The notes under the pieces: model-generated | The model's input: only the letters and a program-made list of their open reading frames with translations | Databases searched by the model: none | Told to the model about the DNA's origin: nothing | Assembly (NCBI GenBank): GCA_018907035.1 | Contig: JACCIC010000004.1 | Span: 6,246,001 to 6,310,000 of the forward strand | Direction of reading: 5' to 3' | Length of the DNA: 64,000 nucleotides | From: Sycobia sp. Sy_11 | Taxonomy: Eukaryota > Arthropoda > Insecta > Hymenoptera > Epichrysomallidae | In this document: piece by piece, positions 12,410 to 26,905 of the stretch | Position numbering within the stretch: position 1 is the first letter of the stretch | Layout: each line of letters begins with the position of its first letter | Position numbers and translations under genes: made by a program

Positions 12410-15400
12410 CTGAAACAAAAAGGCGAAAATTTCATTTGAAATTTTAATATTTCAATTTGGAAAATTCATATAATATCTTAAATATATCTTAATTTGTTAA
12501 ATAAATAACAATATGCATATTAACATATTTTATTTAAAATTTTGCTTATATTCGTTACTTTTCAGATTCTGGATAAAAATTGAAGAAACGCAAAATGGCC
12601 TTTAAAAGCTTAAATTAGTCCTTTGCATTTTCTATTCATTTATTTAGCAAGATAAGATTTTAAGATGCACATAAATAATATCAAATATTCCAGTGTTCAC
12701 TAATTATTTAATAATATTTAAGTTACAGCAAAATCTTTACTCTGAATTTGAGAGACATAAGGTTATAAAAGTTAGAAAGTTATACGGACAAGTATAAAAT
12801 TTATTAGAAACTTTTTGCTACCTTCTTACAAGGCTACAAACAGATTAGTAAGGTATGTAACTTTTTGTTAAATCTGTTGCTGAAGGATTACATGTAACAA
12901 CAAAGCTAAGTAGATTAATTTTATTGAAAATAGTTATTGACATTCAGGTTTTTCACGGTCATATAAAGATATATTAAAACTAAGAAATCAAAATCACTGA
13001 ACTAAATATTGAATGCACGAGAAAGGAAAAACTATTTGATTAAATCAGAACTGTTTCAGTAACTCTAAATAATGAATGCACGAGACAGTAAACATGGTTT
13101 GGTTACATAAAAACTGTATAAAATGTACACACGTTAAAGATACTAGTAGACCAAGTCAGACACCCTAATCACACAAATATATAAAATCTAATTGCAATTA
13201 ATATTAAAAATATCGGAGGAAATTGAGATTCTGAGTGAGATACATATTAAAGATTTATGTGCTACAACTATCCCAGTCTCAAGATATATGAAATTAAATA
13301 AAAACCTTCACTTTTGGTGCCGAATCGAAAAAAGATTAACATTTCAAAATGTTCTAATGATCCTATATCTGATGCTAGCCTACAATTTCTAATTGGTTAT
13401 GATTGGAACTGTCGATTTAGGTTCGATCTAATTTATACGCGTTAGCGCAGATAATTTTCTACCTATGATAATAACACGTATAAAACTTTAATCGAAAATA
13501 ACTAAACAATTGTACATTCGCAGACATGGATTGATTATAAAGACAATATTCCCATTATGGAAATAACAAAAATTACCTCGATCGTACTGGACCAAATTCA
13601 TAACCCATGAGGCGCATTATTGCTTAACTCCGAAATATATCAATAACTATTGTTATTAATTATTTTTGGACTATTTTTATTATTATTTATGTACTTGTTG
13701 AATAAACTATCTACCGATAATTTCATGCTCTAATTGATCACGATAAATATATAAATATTTGTGTACTGAACAATTTAAAAATACAAAATTTAACAAACAT
13801 TTTTATTCCTGTAAAAATTTTCTGTTTTATCGATTTTTAAATCAAAAGGATGAAATAATTTGAAAGGAGTCACATTTAATTTAGCCATTTAAGCATTACC
13901 GTATATTTTATAAGCGTTAAGCTCCTAACCATGACTTCTATAATACCATTATTAAAATTGCTGAATTTATTATTTATTTCATTATTTACGTAAAAGGGTA
14001 GTTTGCTTAACTCATAAAAATAAATTTTTCGAATTTTAGATTTAATTTACCACTTTAGATGATCTTCAAATGTAATATATAAATTGAATTAAGGCCATTA
14101 GCAGATATCCTCTTTACAAAGAATTTTTCAGGGCGATTATATAAACAGAGTAAATAATAAGAAAAGTAAAGATTTCGAAATTATTTCTTTATATATCATC
14201 TTAGCTGTTTTTTATATTATTTTCGCCCTGTATGATCAGTGCAAGAATATTCTATTCATGAGTGTTTTTCAGCGTATAACAGACCATTAAAGGATATTAT
14301 ATATTATAAAAGATATTACAGCGACTATCAAATGTAATTATTTATTATTTACTCAATAATACACAACTGAAGAAAAATTAAATACACTACTGGTCAATAT
14401 CTTTTTTTCATCTAAAGTAAATTAAATTTGATACAAACAAATCTACGTATATCATTATTAAGTTGAACAAATTTACAAAGACTCCTTTTGAAGCCATTAA
14501 ATTTTTCTATTGTTAACTCATTCTATATTATTAACTTCTGTATAGTATCAATATAAAAATTCCTGTGATAAATTTATAAATTATTCACTATTATTATTAT
14601 AAAACTTGATATAATATACATGCCCATTGTCTTCAAAGCAGCAGAACATTTTCAAATTACTTTACATATTTTGCTACGAAAATAATTTTACAATATTTTT
14701 AAAGTAATTTGAAAATGTTTTTTTCTGTTTCTGAAAAAAGTATTTTGATCTTTAATTCGGATTTTCTTGAATGATTAAATTTTCGATATAGAAAAATATA
14801 GCAAGCATATAGTAGGTAAAAATAAATAAGTCTTGTAAATTTAATCAACAATGTCTTAATAAAATATTCGATTCAGTTTTAAGTTAAGTTAAGAGTTTTT
14901 TATGCTTATCAAAGAAATTAAGTGAGTCAAATTATTCAGAGGGATGAATTATCCTGCACGTAGAGAATCAATTTTGGCTAAAAAATTTTTTTAAAATCCA
15001 CAAACACATTAGATAAATATTTCGAATAATTTTTTATGCAAATTTGGTTTTTTAGAAACAGTTCAAATTAAATAAATTTTTTTTAAAAGAAATATGTGAA
15101 TTGTGGAAATAACTTTTAAAAATACAATTTAAATATAAGTTTTGAACTTATATTTAAAAAATGAATGTATCTTGTTTTAAAACTGTTTTAAAAATAAAGA
15201 CAAACTATTGTTACTTATGCATTTCTTTTCTTCTAGTCTAAATAAAGGGGTTAAATAATAAACCTAGTCTTTGTAATACACATTTGAAAAGGTTTTAATT
15301 CTCTTTTTTCATAGAGTAAAATTTGTTTAAGTTACGGATAAAAGTTACTAATTGGTTAGCAGGCTAATAAAACTTAAGAAAAAAATATATTAACATGGTT

Positions 15401-18400
15401 GTCTAAAGAAACTAAAATGATACTTTTGATTAATAATATTAAATTATTAAATCACTTAGTTAATAAAAATTATCACAGTAAATATATAATGTTATAAAAT
15501 GCAATGTTTAGCTTACTGTATTTAATTATATATTTACTGACTAATGAACAATAAATCAATTAGATAATCCAAATGGTTTGCATAAATTAGATTTATTTTG
15601 ATGCCGATATTGTTTTTTAACGAATTCTTAACATCTGAATATGTCAAGGAATTTCAGATATAACTAGGTGAATTGTGTATATTACTTTTTAATACTTTAA
15701 TGTTAAAAACAAATGATATAATCCATTTATCTGACGTTGTTCATTATATGATTAAAATAATGATAAAATTTTGTATACCGTAGGGTCAAAAAAATTCTTA
15801 TAAATTTGTTGTTTTCTGCAAGAAATTTCACCAGAAAAATATTAATATACTGCTTCAAAAAATACACTAAGAATTTGTAAAATTACAAATTTATATCATA
15901 TGAACAAATTATTTGAAGAATGTTGAAAACTGTATAACTAAATTCTCATCTTATTCAAGTAACCGGTATTAACTTATTATAAACATAAATTGTATTAACT
16001 TATTATAAACATAAATATATTAACTTATTATAAACATATAACACATAGCACTATTATAAACATAAATCGCCAGTTCACACTAAACTAGCCCGTTCAGAAA
16101 TACTATATAAAGAAAATCCCCTATCATCATTTGCCACGTAAAGAATTTTAGCTATAAAGAACGCGATAAAAAAATCTCACACGCGCATTTGCCGTAAAAA
16201 AATCTCAAATCAAAGAATAAAACCTATAAAAATACGCCGAAAACTATTGTGCTTAATATTGTTCATAAAAAAACTAGCTCGCGTCGATTTGTTTTCCATG
16301 AAATTTTTTTCTTTCTAAAGACGTTTTCTACAGTTTAATCGTAGTGCCTAATTTTAAACAGAATACTTATAGTCTTTGTGGCTTATTTAAGGTGTATTTT
16401 TTTAGTCGCCGATACCGATGCGATGGTATAGTTTTTATTGCGTTTTATAGATGAGATTATTTTTATTGCTAATATTTAAATGAGCTTATTTGCATTAATA
16501 TAGGCAAAATATTTTTATAAATTAATTAAAATTACTTTAATTAATAGTTTAAAATACGTTAAAGTTTTTATTATCTGATGAAATCAATGGATTTTAAAAC
16601 TTTTTATATAAATTTTAAATAATATAAAATACATTAATTTTGTATACAGTTCAATTAACCTGATTTCTGAATATTATGATATAAGCACGTAAACTCCGAG
16701 GTAAACTTTCTCGGAAGTATATCACTATTAATAGAACAAAAATTGAAACCGTTATCTAAATTCTGGTTAAAACCGTAATTCTTGTTTTGTGAGTATCGCT
16801 CGTAATTCTTATCAAAGCGCAAGAATTTTTTTGATTAAAAATTCATTCTCACAGTTTTTCAAAATAATTAAACATTGTACAAAAATAACAAAAGCATTAA
16901 ACAAAGATTTCAAGATAAAGAGAAATATCAGAAAACGCTAATTAAATTATAGTCTTGGAATACGCAAGAGGAAAGGACAGTAGTAATTTGGTGGTCTCAG
17001 TTCAAGTCTCGATCTCTCGGCCGATTGATACAAGCATCGCTGTAAAAATTTGCATCCGTTTTGTTTACAAACACATCGTAGACCTCCGTCGCTGATTAGC
17101 ACCGGTATTTGGAAGCATAAATAAAGCGATGTTAAATAATAATATTAAAAAAAAAAAATACTCTTTGAATATTCTCAAGTATTAAAGTTACTGATGCTTC
17201 AAAGGAAAAAAGATAACTATCCCTTGTCAATTATAATTATAAAGATAACTATCCCTTGTCAAAATCAATTATACGGAAACTGTCGATATTTGTATAAGTG
17301 ACTTTTGTCAGTCGTTAAAGGAATCCTCTATAAGAAAAAAATTATCAATTTTCTGACAATAGACGTTCACAATACAAAAACCATTAAAGTTTGGGTTTTT
17401 TATGTCATTAATCAGCTTTTTCACCACGAAAATATCCAGTTTTATAATAGTAAATATTACACCTTATATCTTAAACTATACTTATTAATATTTGACGATT
17501 GCATTTTTTACAGATACCTAACTGGTAAACTAACGAACTATATTTTAGCATTAAGAATAAATCGTTTTTTTTTTAATTTTTCATATATTATATTATATTA
17601 CACTGCATAATATTACCGACACTATAAAGGTTAAGTTATTTTTTATAAAATATATTATTTGGTGTTATTTTGCTTATATTCAATAGAAGAATACTAATTT
17701 TTTTCATTTTGCAGTCTAAAGAGTGGTATATGTTATATTGGAATAAAGGGTTTGCGATTTTAAAAAGGTAGAATTCTGAAATGATATCGTGAATTCCTTA
17801 TCAGATCAAGATGGTTTTCTCGAAATTTATACTTATTCACAGCAACATAAATAAGAATTTCTAAAGATTTTTAATAAATGACCAACCTCTGTGGTAATCA
17901 CATACCTTCTTGCAAAATCTCGGTTCTTTCTGCTTTTGGTATAAGCGATAAGTTTTTATTGAAAAAAACTAAATCAACATCGCTGGATGTTGATTTCTAT
18001 GTAATTATTACTACACCAATTACTATACTAAGACAGTTTATCCGATGTATATAATTAATCAGAAATATATTTCGTTTGAAGATGAAGAACAAAAATGTAA
18101 AATTCAAAATTTTTTATAAATTTAAAAACATGATTTTGTCCTCTATAAGATTATTGCATAAACATTTTACTCTTATTTTAGGATTTTATTATGTTGTAAT
18201 AATCGATGATAAAGGTTTTGATAAAGATATCAACTTAGAATTCACATAACAAAATTGAAATTCCTTAAAAGAATTATTAACATAAAAATAATTACTACAT
18301 ACAATAAATTATTGTATGAGGTAAAATCGAAATGTTGATAGAATGGATTTTGTTGCTGATATTAGTGATATAATTGACATAATGTTTCGATATACTACAT

Positions 18401-21400
18401 AGAGTTCTGCTATACAAGAATTTTGTGAAATAAATAAATAAATTAATAAAATAGAAATATTTTTAGACACAAAATTCAGCCATTATGCATTCCATACTGG
18501 AAACCTTTGTTTAATAATTTCATTCTTATACTCAAGTTTCTTGTTTCCAAAGAAAAGATATTCTTCTAAAATTAGATTTGTAAATATTTTCATAATTATT
18601 GACGAGAAGTAACACTGAAAATTATTTTGTATAGTATACATTTTATTAATCAAAAAACTATATTTATTAAGCTAAAAACTCTTGATAATTGGACCCAACT
18701 TTTTTGACAGACCTAATAAATTTTAAATCCTTTAAAATGAATTTAAAAACTAGCATAATAATGAAAAAGCAACAGTTAAGTTCTTTACGTTCAATGATAC
18801 ATATAAAGAACTGTCTCTTTCCTTGTTCCTCTGCCTCTCAGTTGAACAATTAAAATATAATTGCATGTTTTATTTTATTATATAATTTTTTTATATAAAT
18901 TTTTTTAGTTTTATTAATAAAATGTGTTGTAAGTTTATGAGATATTCATGAGTCCAAAGTTTGTATCATTGAGGCGCAAGGAAATGTTCAGAAAATAGAT
19001 TTATACTAAAATTAAATTTGTTATTGTATAAAAATAATTTTTTTTGTTATAGCTGTATAACATTAAACTGCAATTAAATATAGGTTTACTTATAATTTGA
19101 TGATTTTCAACAACTTTACATAATTATGCAGAATTATTCTCTTGTATTTCAATGATGTAAACTTCAGGCTCATAGATATTCATGATTTATTCTAAGTGAT
19201 TTGGAATCTTGAAAAGATATATTCTATCACTAAAACATAATTATAATATAGTATTATTTTTCTCTTATAACAAACTTTTAAGAACTATTTTATACAGATA
19301 TATAGTATTTACTATAACTATATTATAACTATATTATATAGATATCGATTACTATTTTATAATTATTTACATTCTCTAATACTATCACAAAGATTTAATA
19401 AAAGTTTATTTTGAAAAATAAACATTAAGATAAAAAATTATCTATTGAATCATTTTATAGTTTAACTTACATTAGCTCTATGATTTTTTGATAATAAATG
19501 TAGACAAAACATATAATTCTTAACTCTGTTCTCTCACTGTTATTCACAATAATATTTTTAACATTAAATATAAATCTTTTAAACCATTTAAGAAAAAAAA
19601 ATATTAATAAACATGCATCATTATGAGTAATCAGATTATCACACATAGTCTGTGATGTAAATAAATTTTTAAGAATCGTTTTTATGACTGAAGTCCCATA
19701 GATAAAATAAAATTTGATAACAATCACTCACTTGTATGTTTTCTTCGTATTGCTTTATAAAGTAAATTTCTAATTTCCAAATTATGTCTTCTGATTTCCT
19801 CAAACTCTGTTTTCGTCAGTGGCCTCTCCTCCTGTTTTACTGGGATTTCGTCCACATGATTTATTATTATTGACTGTGCTGCACTACTACTGCTACTGCT
19901 TTCCACCTCGCACATACTCCTTCCCGCACTGTTTATTTCTGCCTGGCAATCAATAATTAACGAAGATACCCCCCTAGACTCATTTTTAACATCAATTTTT
20001 CCACTAACATTACTACCACTACTATTACTAGCACTATTCTTTATGACTGCATCAATGTTGTTCATAAACATAGCCTCACCACTATGATTCGCAACACCAC
20101 TACCACCAACAACACCAATATTGTTTACTAAATCATTAGTGAGTATAATAGGTTCGAATACTCCAGCAGATAAAATATCTCCATTCACCAATTTTTGCTC
20201 CATTGTCAGCGTCTGACCACTATTTACCATCACTTGTGTTTCATTACTACTTTTGCAGTTAATACTGCTTGTAGTAATTGTTGACGTTACCGATGCTACT
20301 ACACTTATAGGTGTACCCATTGACGTAATTACCGATGAGTTCGAGTTTAAATTCGACGTTGTATTCCTGGCTGTATTATTTAAAACGGTCATAGGTGGTG
20401 GTGGTAATGGCGGAGACATAGGACTTTTCAGGTCATCAGACCAAGGGATAGGTGAACTAGGTGGTGTACTGGGGGGTGAATATGAGGGCCGACGTACGAC
20501 TATGTCCTTGGGAATTGGACCTGGTTTCCGTTTGCTCGGTGGTCTTGATGAATTCAAACCTCCTGAACCAAGATTTCCGGATTCCGAAAGAGAACGTTTC
20601 ATTCCCTTTGAAGATGAATTAATTGCGCCCACAATATCGATGTCAGCCTCGTCTACCATCATACGTTTATCGATTTTGAAAGGATTACCTATAAGTAAAT
20701 GAAAATGTTTATAGATATAAATATACGTCAAAAGCATTTGTTAAAATAATGTAAAACCTTTCTCAATTAAAAATAAAACATATAGCTTATAAGTTATAGT
20801 CTATACAGATCAGTAAATTAATTAAAATAAATAAATTGTTACCATTAAGGAATTGAGTATCATTGCAAAAGTTAATAGATAATAACAATTAACTAAAATT
20901 GAATCTTATTTGCCATATATTACGCTATTATATAAACTTATCTAAAATATATTGATTAATCAATGAAATTAAAATAGATTTATAAAATACTAACCAAACA
21001 TATGTTGTCGGACAGGGGTACTCTCGATTTCCCTGAGTGGTGGTGTCATACGTTTCAAATATTCTTGATAGTTACCCATCTGTGATACAGGCATAGAGTG
21101 AACGTAATCATCATCCAATAACTTTGTATGTAGTAAACCTGGTTGCAGAAAATTAGCGCGCATACGCACAACCTGATCAAGAAGCGTTTTTCGTGGTATA
21201 TCAAAAGCATTACGGTAACTTTGAGCGCCACGCTGTTGTTGATGATTCTTTACTAATCCAACTACAAAGCCACTAAATTTATTAAGCTCGTCCCTAAGAT
21301 CTGTGAGTGAATTTGATAGCTGTAACAAAACAATAAAACATCGAAATTATCAAAAATGTATATTTATGTTAAATTAATAAATATTTTTATTGGTATATTT

Positions 21401-22733
21401 ATGAAAACTTATTTTCATGTTTTAATAATCGATTCATTTATTGTCAAGATTTTAGATAGTGTTTTAGAAGATAAATTTTGAATAAAATTCTTATAAGCCT
21501 ATAAATTCAATTTTTTAAATGAAATTTCTAATACCATCTGAAATTTAACTTTGTAACTAAGAATTTTAAATTATAACATTTATAAGAAACCTATTTTAAT
21601 TTTTAATCAATTTAAGATAACAAATTAAGATTGTATAAAGAATATATATTTGCAAAATATATTTAATAATTATTTTAAGGATTCTGCTTAAGCTTTAATA
21701 TTTTAAAAAAGAAATTCATTATTTAAAAAATTTTGCTATTGCAATATAGTTTCACTAGGTGGCATCAATACCATAGACACTAGACTTTCTTTTATTAGTT
21801 TTGTATAATTTTAAATGTAATTTAACTTACATTATTATGTTTAACTTATTTGCAATAATAATAATTCCAGAGATAAATACAGATATCCGAAATTCAAAAA
21901 ATTTAGAAGTATTAACATTGTAATATTATTAATATTTTTAATATTATATAAACATTTTTGCTAACACATAAAAATCTACCTAAAACACCTGTTTAGCTAA
22001 ACAAGAAATTAGTCAAGTGAAATTTCAAAACTATATAATTTAAAATTAATAATTACCAAATCTTTTTTAATCGTAGCGCGGGGAGTGACACGTAATCCTT
22101 CCAGTACAGCATTATTATTTCCGTTAGCCAAACTTTTATTTGCCACTTGCTTCGAAATTACCTCATTGCAGAGCTTATCAAATTCTATTTTCGCTGTATT
22201 CCTTAAACGCTTAAGATAATTTAATACACTGTACGACAAAGTGTTATCCATATTGTCGGGTATGAGGGTTTGTGCTAAAGCTGCTGGTACTCCCATTCTT
22301 GTTAATGCTCTCCTTAGAGCCTGTAAATAAAAATAGTTAGTCTTTTCTAGATTTTTTAACTTTGCATTCGAGTAACTTAAATAGTAGTGGGATAGTATGT
22401 TGGTTAAATAATTTATAAAATTATTATTAATAAAACTGCCAAGCAGTGACATTTTATTCTACAAAATAATAATCGAGCCTTCAGTATGATTAAATTTTGA
22501 ATGGAAATTAAAATAAGATTAATGACAATTCTAATTATTCAATAACATAGAACGTCGGATTAATACTTAATCAAAAGTATCAAGAATTTTGATGTATAAA
22601 TACAGCAACTTAAAATAGCAGTTAATCACTGATGTATATAATTTTAAAGTTACTAAAAATAGAATTTTTAAATTTGAAAAAGATTGAATATACATACTGA
22701 ACAGAAAATTTATTTCCAAAAACTGTTTTAATG

Positions 22734-22807
<74 letters not shown>

Positions 22808-23534
22808 TATATATAAAACCACTATAAATGCGTGGGTGTGTCGAACTAGTTAGAAAACTTAAAAAGATATCTTTCTAGGTAACAAATTAAATGTTTGTCT
22901 TTCCCAAAGGACTTTTATAATAAATTAGCTGTGAAAATAAAAAAAAAACAATAAACTTACAGCTGCGTAATAGGCGGGCATGGTCCGCATATAATTCGTG
23001 AATTGCGTTCTCCACTCGTTCGTGGGCTTCAGCCTGTGAACTTTAAAGAGCTCATCCAGCAGCGGTAGCAATACGGGATAGTTGTACGGCATCACGAATA
23101 GATTTACGCACGTCAGATTCGTGCTGGCTTTTAAGTAACCGAACGGATGGCCGACCTCGCTGTTCTTGTACGAATTGGCTATGAACACCTGCCAGCATAT
23201 CGTCGGCTGCTTCCTCGCCAGTATGTACTGGGTCAACGGGCTCGGCTCGAGTTCGTACTTGTCAAAGGGCAAATTCTCGATGACAAGCGGCTCCTGGCTC
23301 GTGCACGTGAACTTCACGTTGGGATGGGCCGAGCGCGGCGGCAGCGAGCTCGCCGAAATGTCGGGCCAGAAGCTCTCGGGTATGGGCCAAAACCCGACCG
23401 CGAAGCCCTTTTGCGCCGAACGTGGAACGTAGATGAGTTTTCGGCAGGAGTGCCAGGCCGTGCTATTGTTAAGGCTGTTGGGAATGTTGCCGAGGGCTGA
23501 GTTCGAGTAGAGCCCATTCCTTCCCTGTAAAACG

Positions 23535-23568
<34 letters not shown>

Positions 23569-23666
23569 TTTTACCAGAGACAAATATTTTATCGGTTATA
23601 TCCTTAAGTCAATTATTTCCTTTAATTTTGCAAATACTTTCTTCGTTATAAAACGAAGATATGTAT

Positions 23667-23730
<64 letters not shown>

Positions 23731-25870
23731 CAGAGACTTTGCTTTACGCGAGACTATCAAAATGCCACGTTACATTAAAGAGAGCAGTTATACAGAACAA
23801 TAAATAAATTTGGTACATTTACATAAATTTTAATTTTGCTAGAGGCGTTCATATTGAATTTATTTATAAATTACGTTTGATTTTCTATTATAAATTTGAT
23901 TATTGACTATTATGTAATTCGAATATAGTCAAAATTGTCACAAAAAAAGAGTTACACTTGGACATCAGCGAGCATTAATAACCGTGTATCTGATTATTAC
24001 AAAAGCATATTAAGCTACCATCAGAATTTTCCTATAAATAAAACTGAAAATAAAAATAATAATCATTCGACTCACCGAAGTGGATCCATTGGGCGTCGGC
24101 ACCCCGTTCTCGTCCTCGTGGTCCTCCTCGTTTTCGGCGTGCTGCGCGTTCGCGGGCTCGTTGGCCAGCGGCACCGGGTCCGGGCCTATCTTCTCGAAAT
24201 TAATCACGACCCCCGACTGTACCTTCTGGACGAGCGAGTCGATGCACTGCATCATCATGCGGTGGGAGGTGATGCAGTAGGAGCGGCCGCCGGTCACCTC
24301 GCACATCGCGTCGATCGGCGAGGCGTCGCTCGCCACCAGGCCGATGTCCCGCTCGATCGCCGGGGTGCCGGACAGCCGTAGGACCAGAGAGAATAGCCGC
24401 TGATCCCAGCGGAAGGGCTCCTTCGTCAGCTCCGAGCCGGGTATCGGCGCGTGCATCGGCAGAGTGAACTGAAAATGAAATATTTATGATAAGCTCTCGT
24501 TATAAATATATGATGATTGCATTCGTTACTGTCGCATATAGAGATTGATTGTTTGATGTATATAAATCTACGGTGAAAAAATTACGAACAATGGAAAGAA
24601 TACAAAATAAAAACAGTTTTATATTAAAGTTTTCAAAAAAATGTTATTAACATAAATATAAAATTAAATTTACTCTAAAATATATAATAATATTGTTATA
24701 TTAAGCATACTATTGAATGTGAATTTTATACAAAAATGGATTTTATGACACTCACTGATCAATTATATTTTTTTACTAATAAAAGTTTTCACTGTTGATA
24801 AAAAAGTTTTTAATGTCTCACGTTGTATAAAATGACGTTTACGTGTAAATTATTCAGAAATAAATGATTTTTAATATACACATGTAACTAAACAAACAAG
24901 GAGTATCTCAATCGTTTGTCATAGATTGTTTAAAATTAATTCGCACACCTTTATTCTTTATATATACTATATATAGATAATATCTAGAGTTGCTAGTCCT
25001 AATGCTCAAAATTTTCTTTGTTATGCAGATATGCCATTCTTATAGGACATGATACTTAATGAATCCAACATCCCTGTTACTTATCGATTGTTTTATTTAT
25101 TAAAAATAACTTCGCCGGTGTAATGCAAGCAGAAACCGTCCGTGATACATAAAAATGGCCCGATGCAGTTCTATATATTATTGAGAAAATATAAGCTTCT
25201 GTAAAAATCGGATATCTGTACATATTGGATGAAACTTTAAGCGTTTCTATTGGTTGCTTTACAAATTATCTATATTTAGATAATAAAAATAACGTTTACT
25301 TAATTTAAAAAAATTTTTAACCTATGGTTACGATACTCTACTCGACTCCTTAGAATTATTTTATTTAGCTTATATATTGGGAAAAAAATACGAACCTCAA
25401 AATTCTAATCTTCAGCCAACTTATAGACTTATTTAATGATGTTATTCAATGATAAAATTTAAGCTAAAAATCTAGGTTTATAAAAAGATTGGCACGAAAT
25501 AAAACTTTGCAGTATAGGGCCAATTGTGAACGTCCGTTTTAAAAAGTTAATAAAAATTGTACAATTAAAATGAAAATAGAATGATAAAATGCGAAGTCGC
25601 AAAAATATATTTTGATCGAAAAGTATAATTTTTGATTTGATAGTACTAAGACGCCGATTTTCCGACAGAATTTGGAACTTTTGCAAAAACGTATATATGA
25701 ATAATATAGTTTATCGATGCTGTGGAGTCTTTTTACCAATTACGATACCATTCCAAAACCAGTTGAACATGTCTCAAGTATAATATTGAAAGTAAGAACT
25801 CAACAAAAGCTTTGCAAAAATGATTAGATAAAATACACAATAATTATTTATACACAGGGGGTGTGTGTGA

Positions 25871-25904
<34 letters not shown>

Positions 25905-25979
25905 CTTTCTTCCTAAATTTCGTCGAGATAAACAAACAAATACAAACAAGTATGTATATTAAATTATAAATTAAATAAA

Positions 25980-26025
<46 letters not shown>

Positions 26026-26385
26026 AAATTATAAAGAAATACAATATACTAACATCCTGGTGCACTCCATTGGCCGTGGTGTACTTGCCACCGTCGGTGA
26101 TGACGACGATAACCGAGGGCTCCAGATAGAACGGGCACCTGCCCTGGCCGTAGGTGTCGATGCCGGTCTGCATGCGATTGATGTTGAGGACGTCGAAGGC
26201 GTTCTTCAGGGCGGCGCCGAGGGTCGTCAGTCCGACGCACTGCAGGTTCTTCAGCTCGTTCATGAAGGTCGCGAGGTTCTCCTTCCATCCAGCCTGCAAT
26301 CATACCAGAAGCGACGGCATTGTAGTGTCAGGGCCCATTATCACATGTGTGTATAATATATTCAATATATACATATATACATATA

Positions 26386-26421
<36 letters not shown>

Positions 26422-26843
26422 TGTATGCGAAAGCACCAGGTCCCGAAATTTATAGGCGCGCACGGAAAACGATTCAAGCCCAAGCTCACTAGGTTTGGCG
26501 AAACGCCAGGATGTGCGTTTCTCAGGATGAAAGGGAGAGGGGTGGGATCGAGGTGTGGAACTAACCGTAGGGTATTTCACAGTGCCCGATTTGCGCATAC
26601 TTTTATTTTTTCAATTTTCTAGAAATCGCTAGGTAACATATATATAAATATCTTGATCAAGTTATAAGTGGTTGCTTTAGGATTTCCAGCGTTCTCCGCT
26701 TAGAGTGAGAGTGAGAGTGAGAGTGAGAGTAAGAGTGAGTGAGTGAGAAAGAAAGAGAGAGAGAGAGAGAGAGAGAACAGAGAAAACAAAATTTCGAGGT
26801 GCATGACTCATATCATAAAAAAACTTCAAATCCATGTAATCTT

Positions 26844-26905
<62 letters not shown>

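Larger units (their letters stand above)
12410..19731 (-). other. IntS6 intron 8 (7.3 kb)
   Basis: A long AT-rich intron separating the last coding exon from the other eight. It shows no convincing coding sequence on either strand; the longest open frames (about 60-100 codons) are low-complexity. It contains the short inverted and direct repeats listed separately. Confidence 0.85.

Noticed and set aside
13192..13392. 66-codon frame in IntS6 intron 8
   Set aside because: No family resemblance; considered as a retroelement remnant but no motif holds up.
23147..23500. Open frame antisense to IntS6 exon 5
   Set aside because: A shadow of the GC-rich coding exon; the minus-strand frame is the conserved one. 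The same applies to 23935-24381 and 26060-26356.
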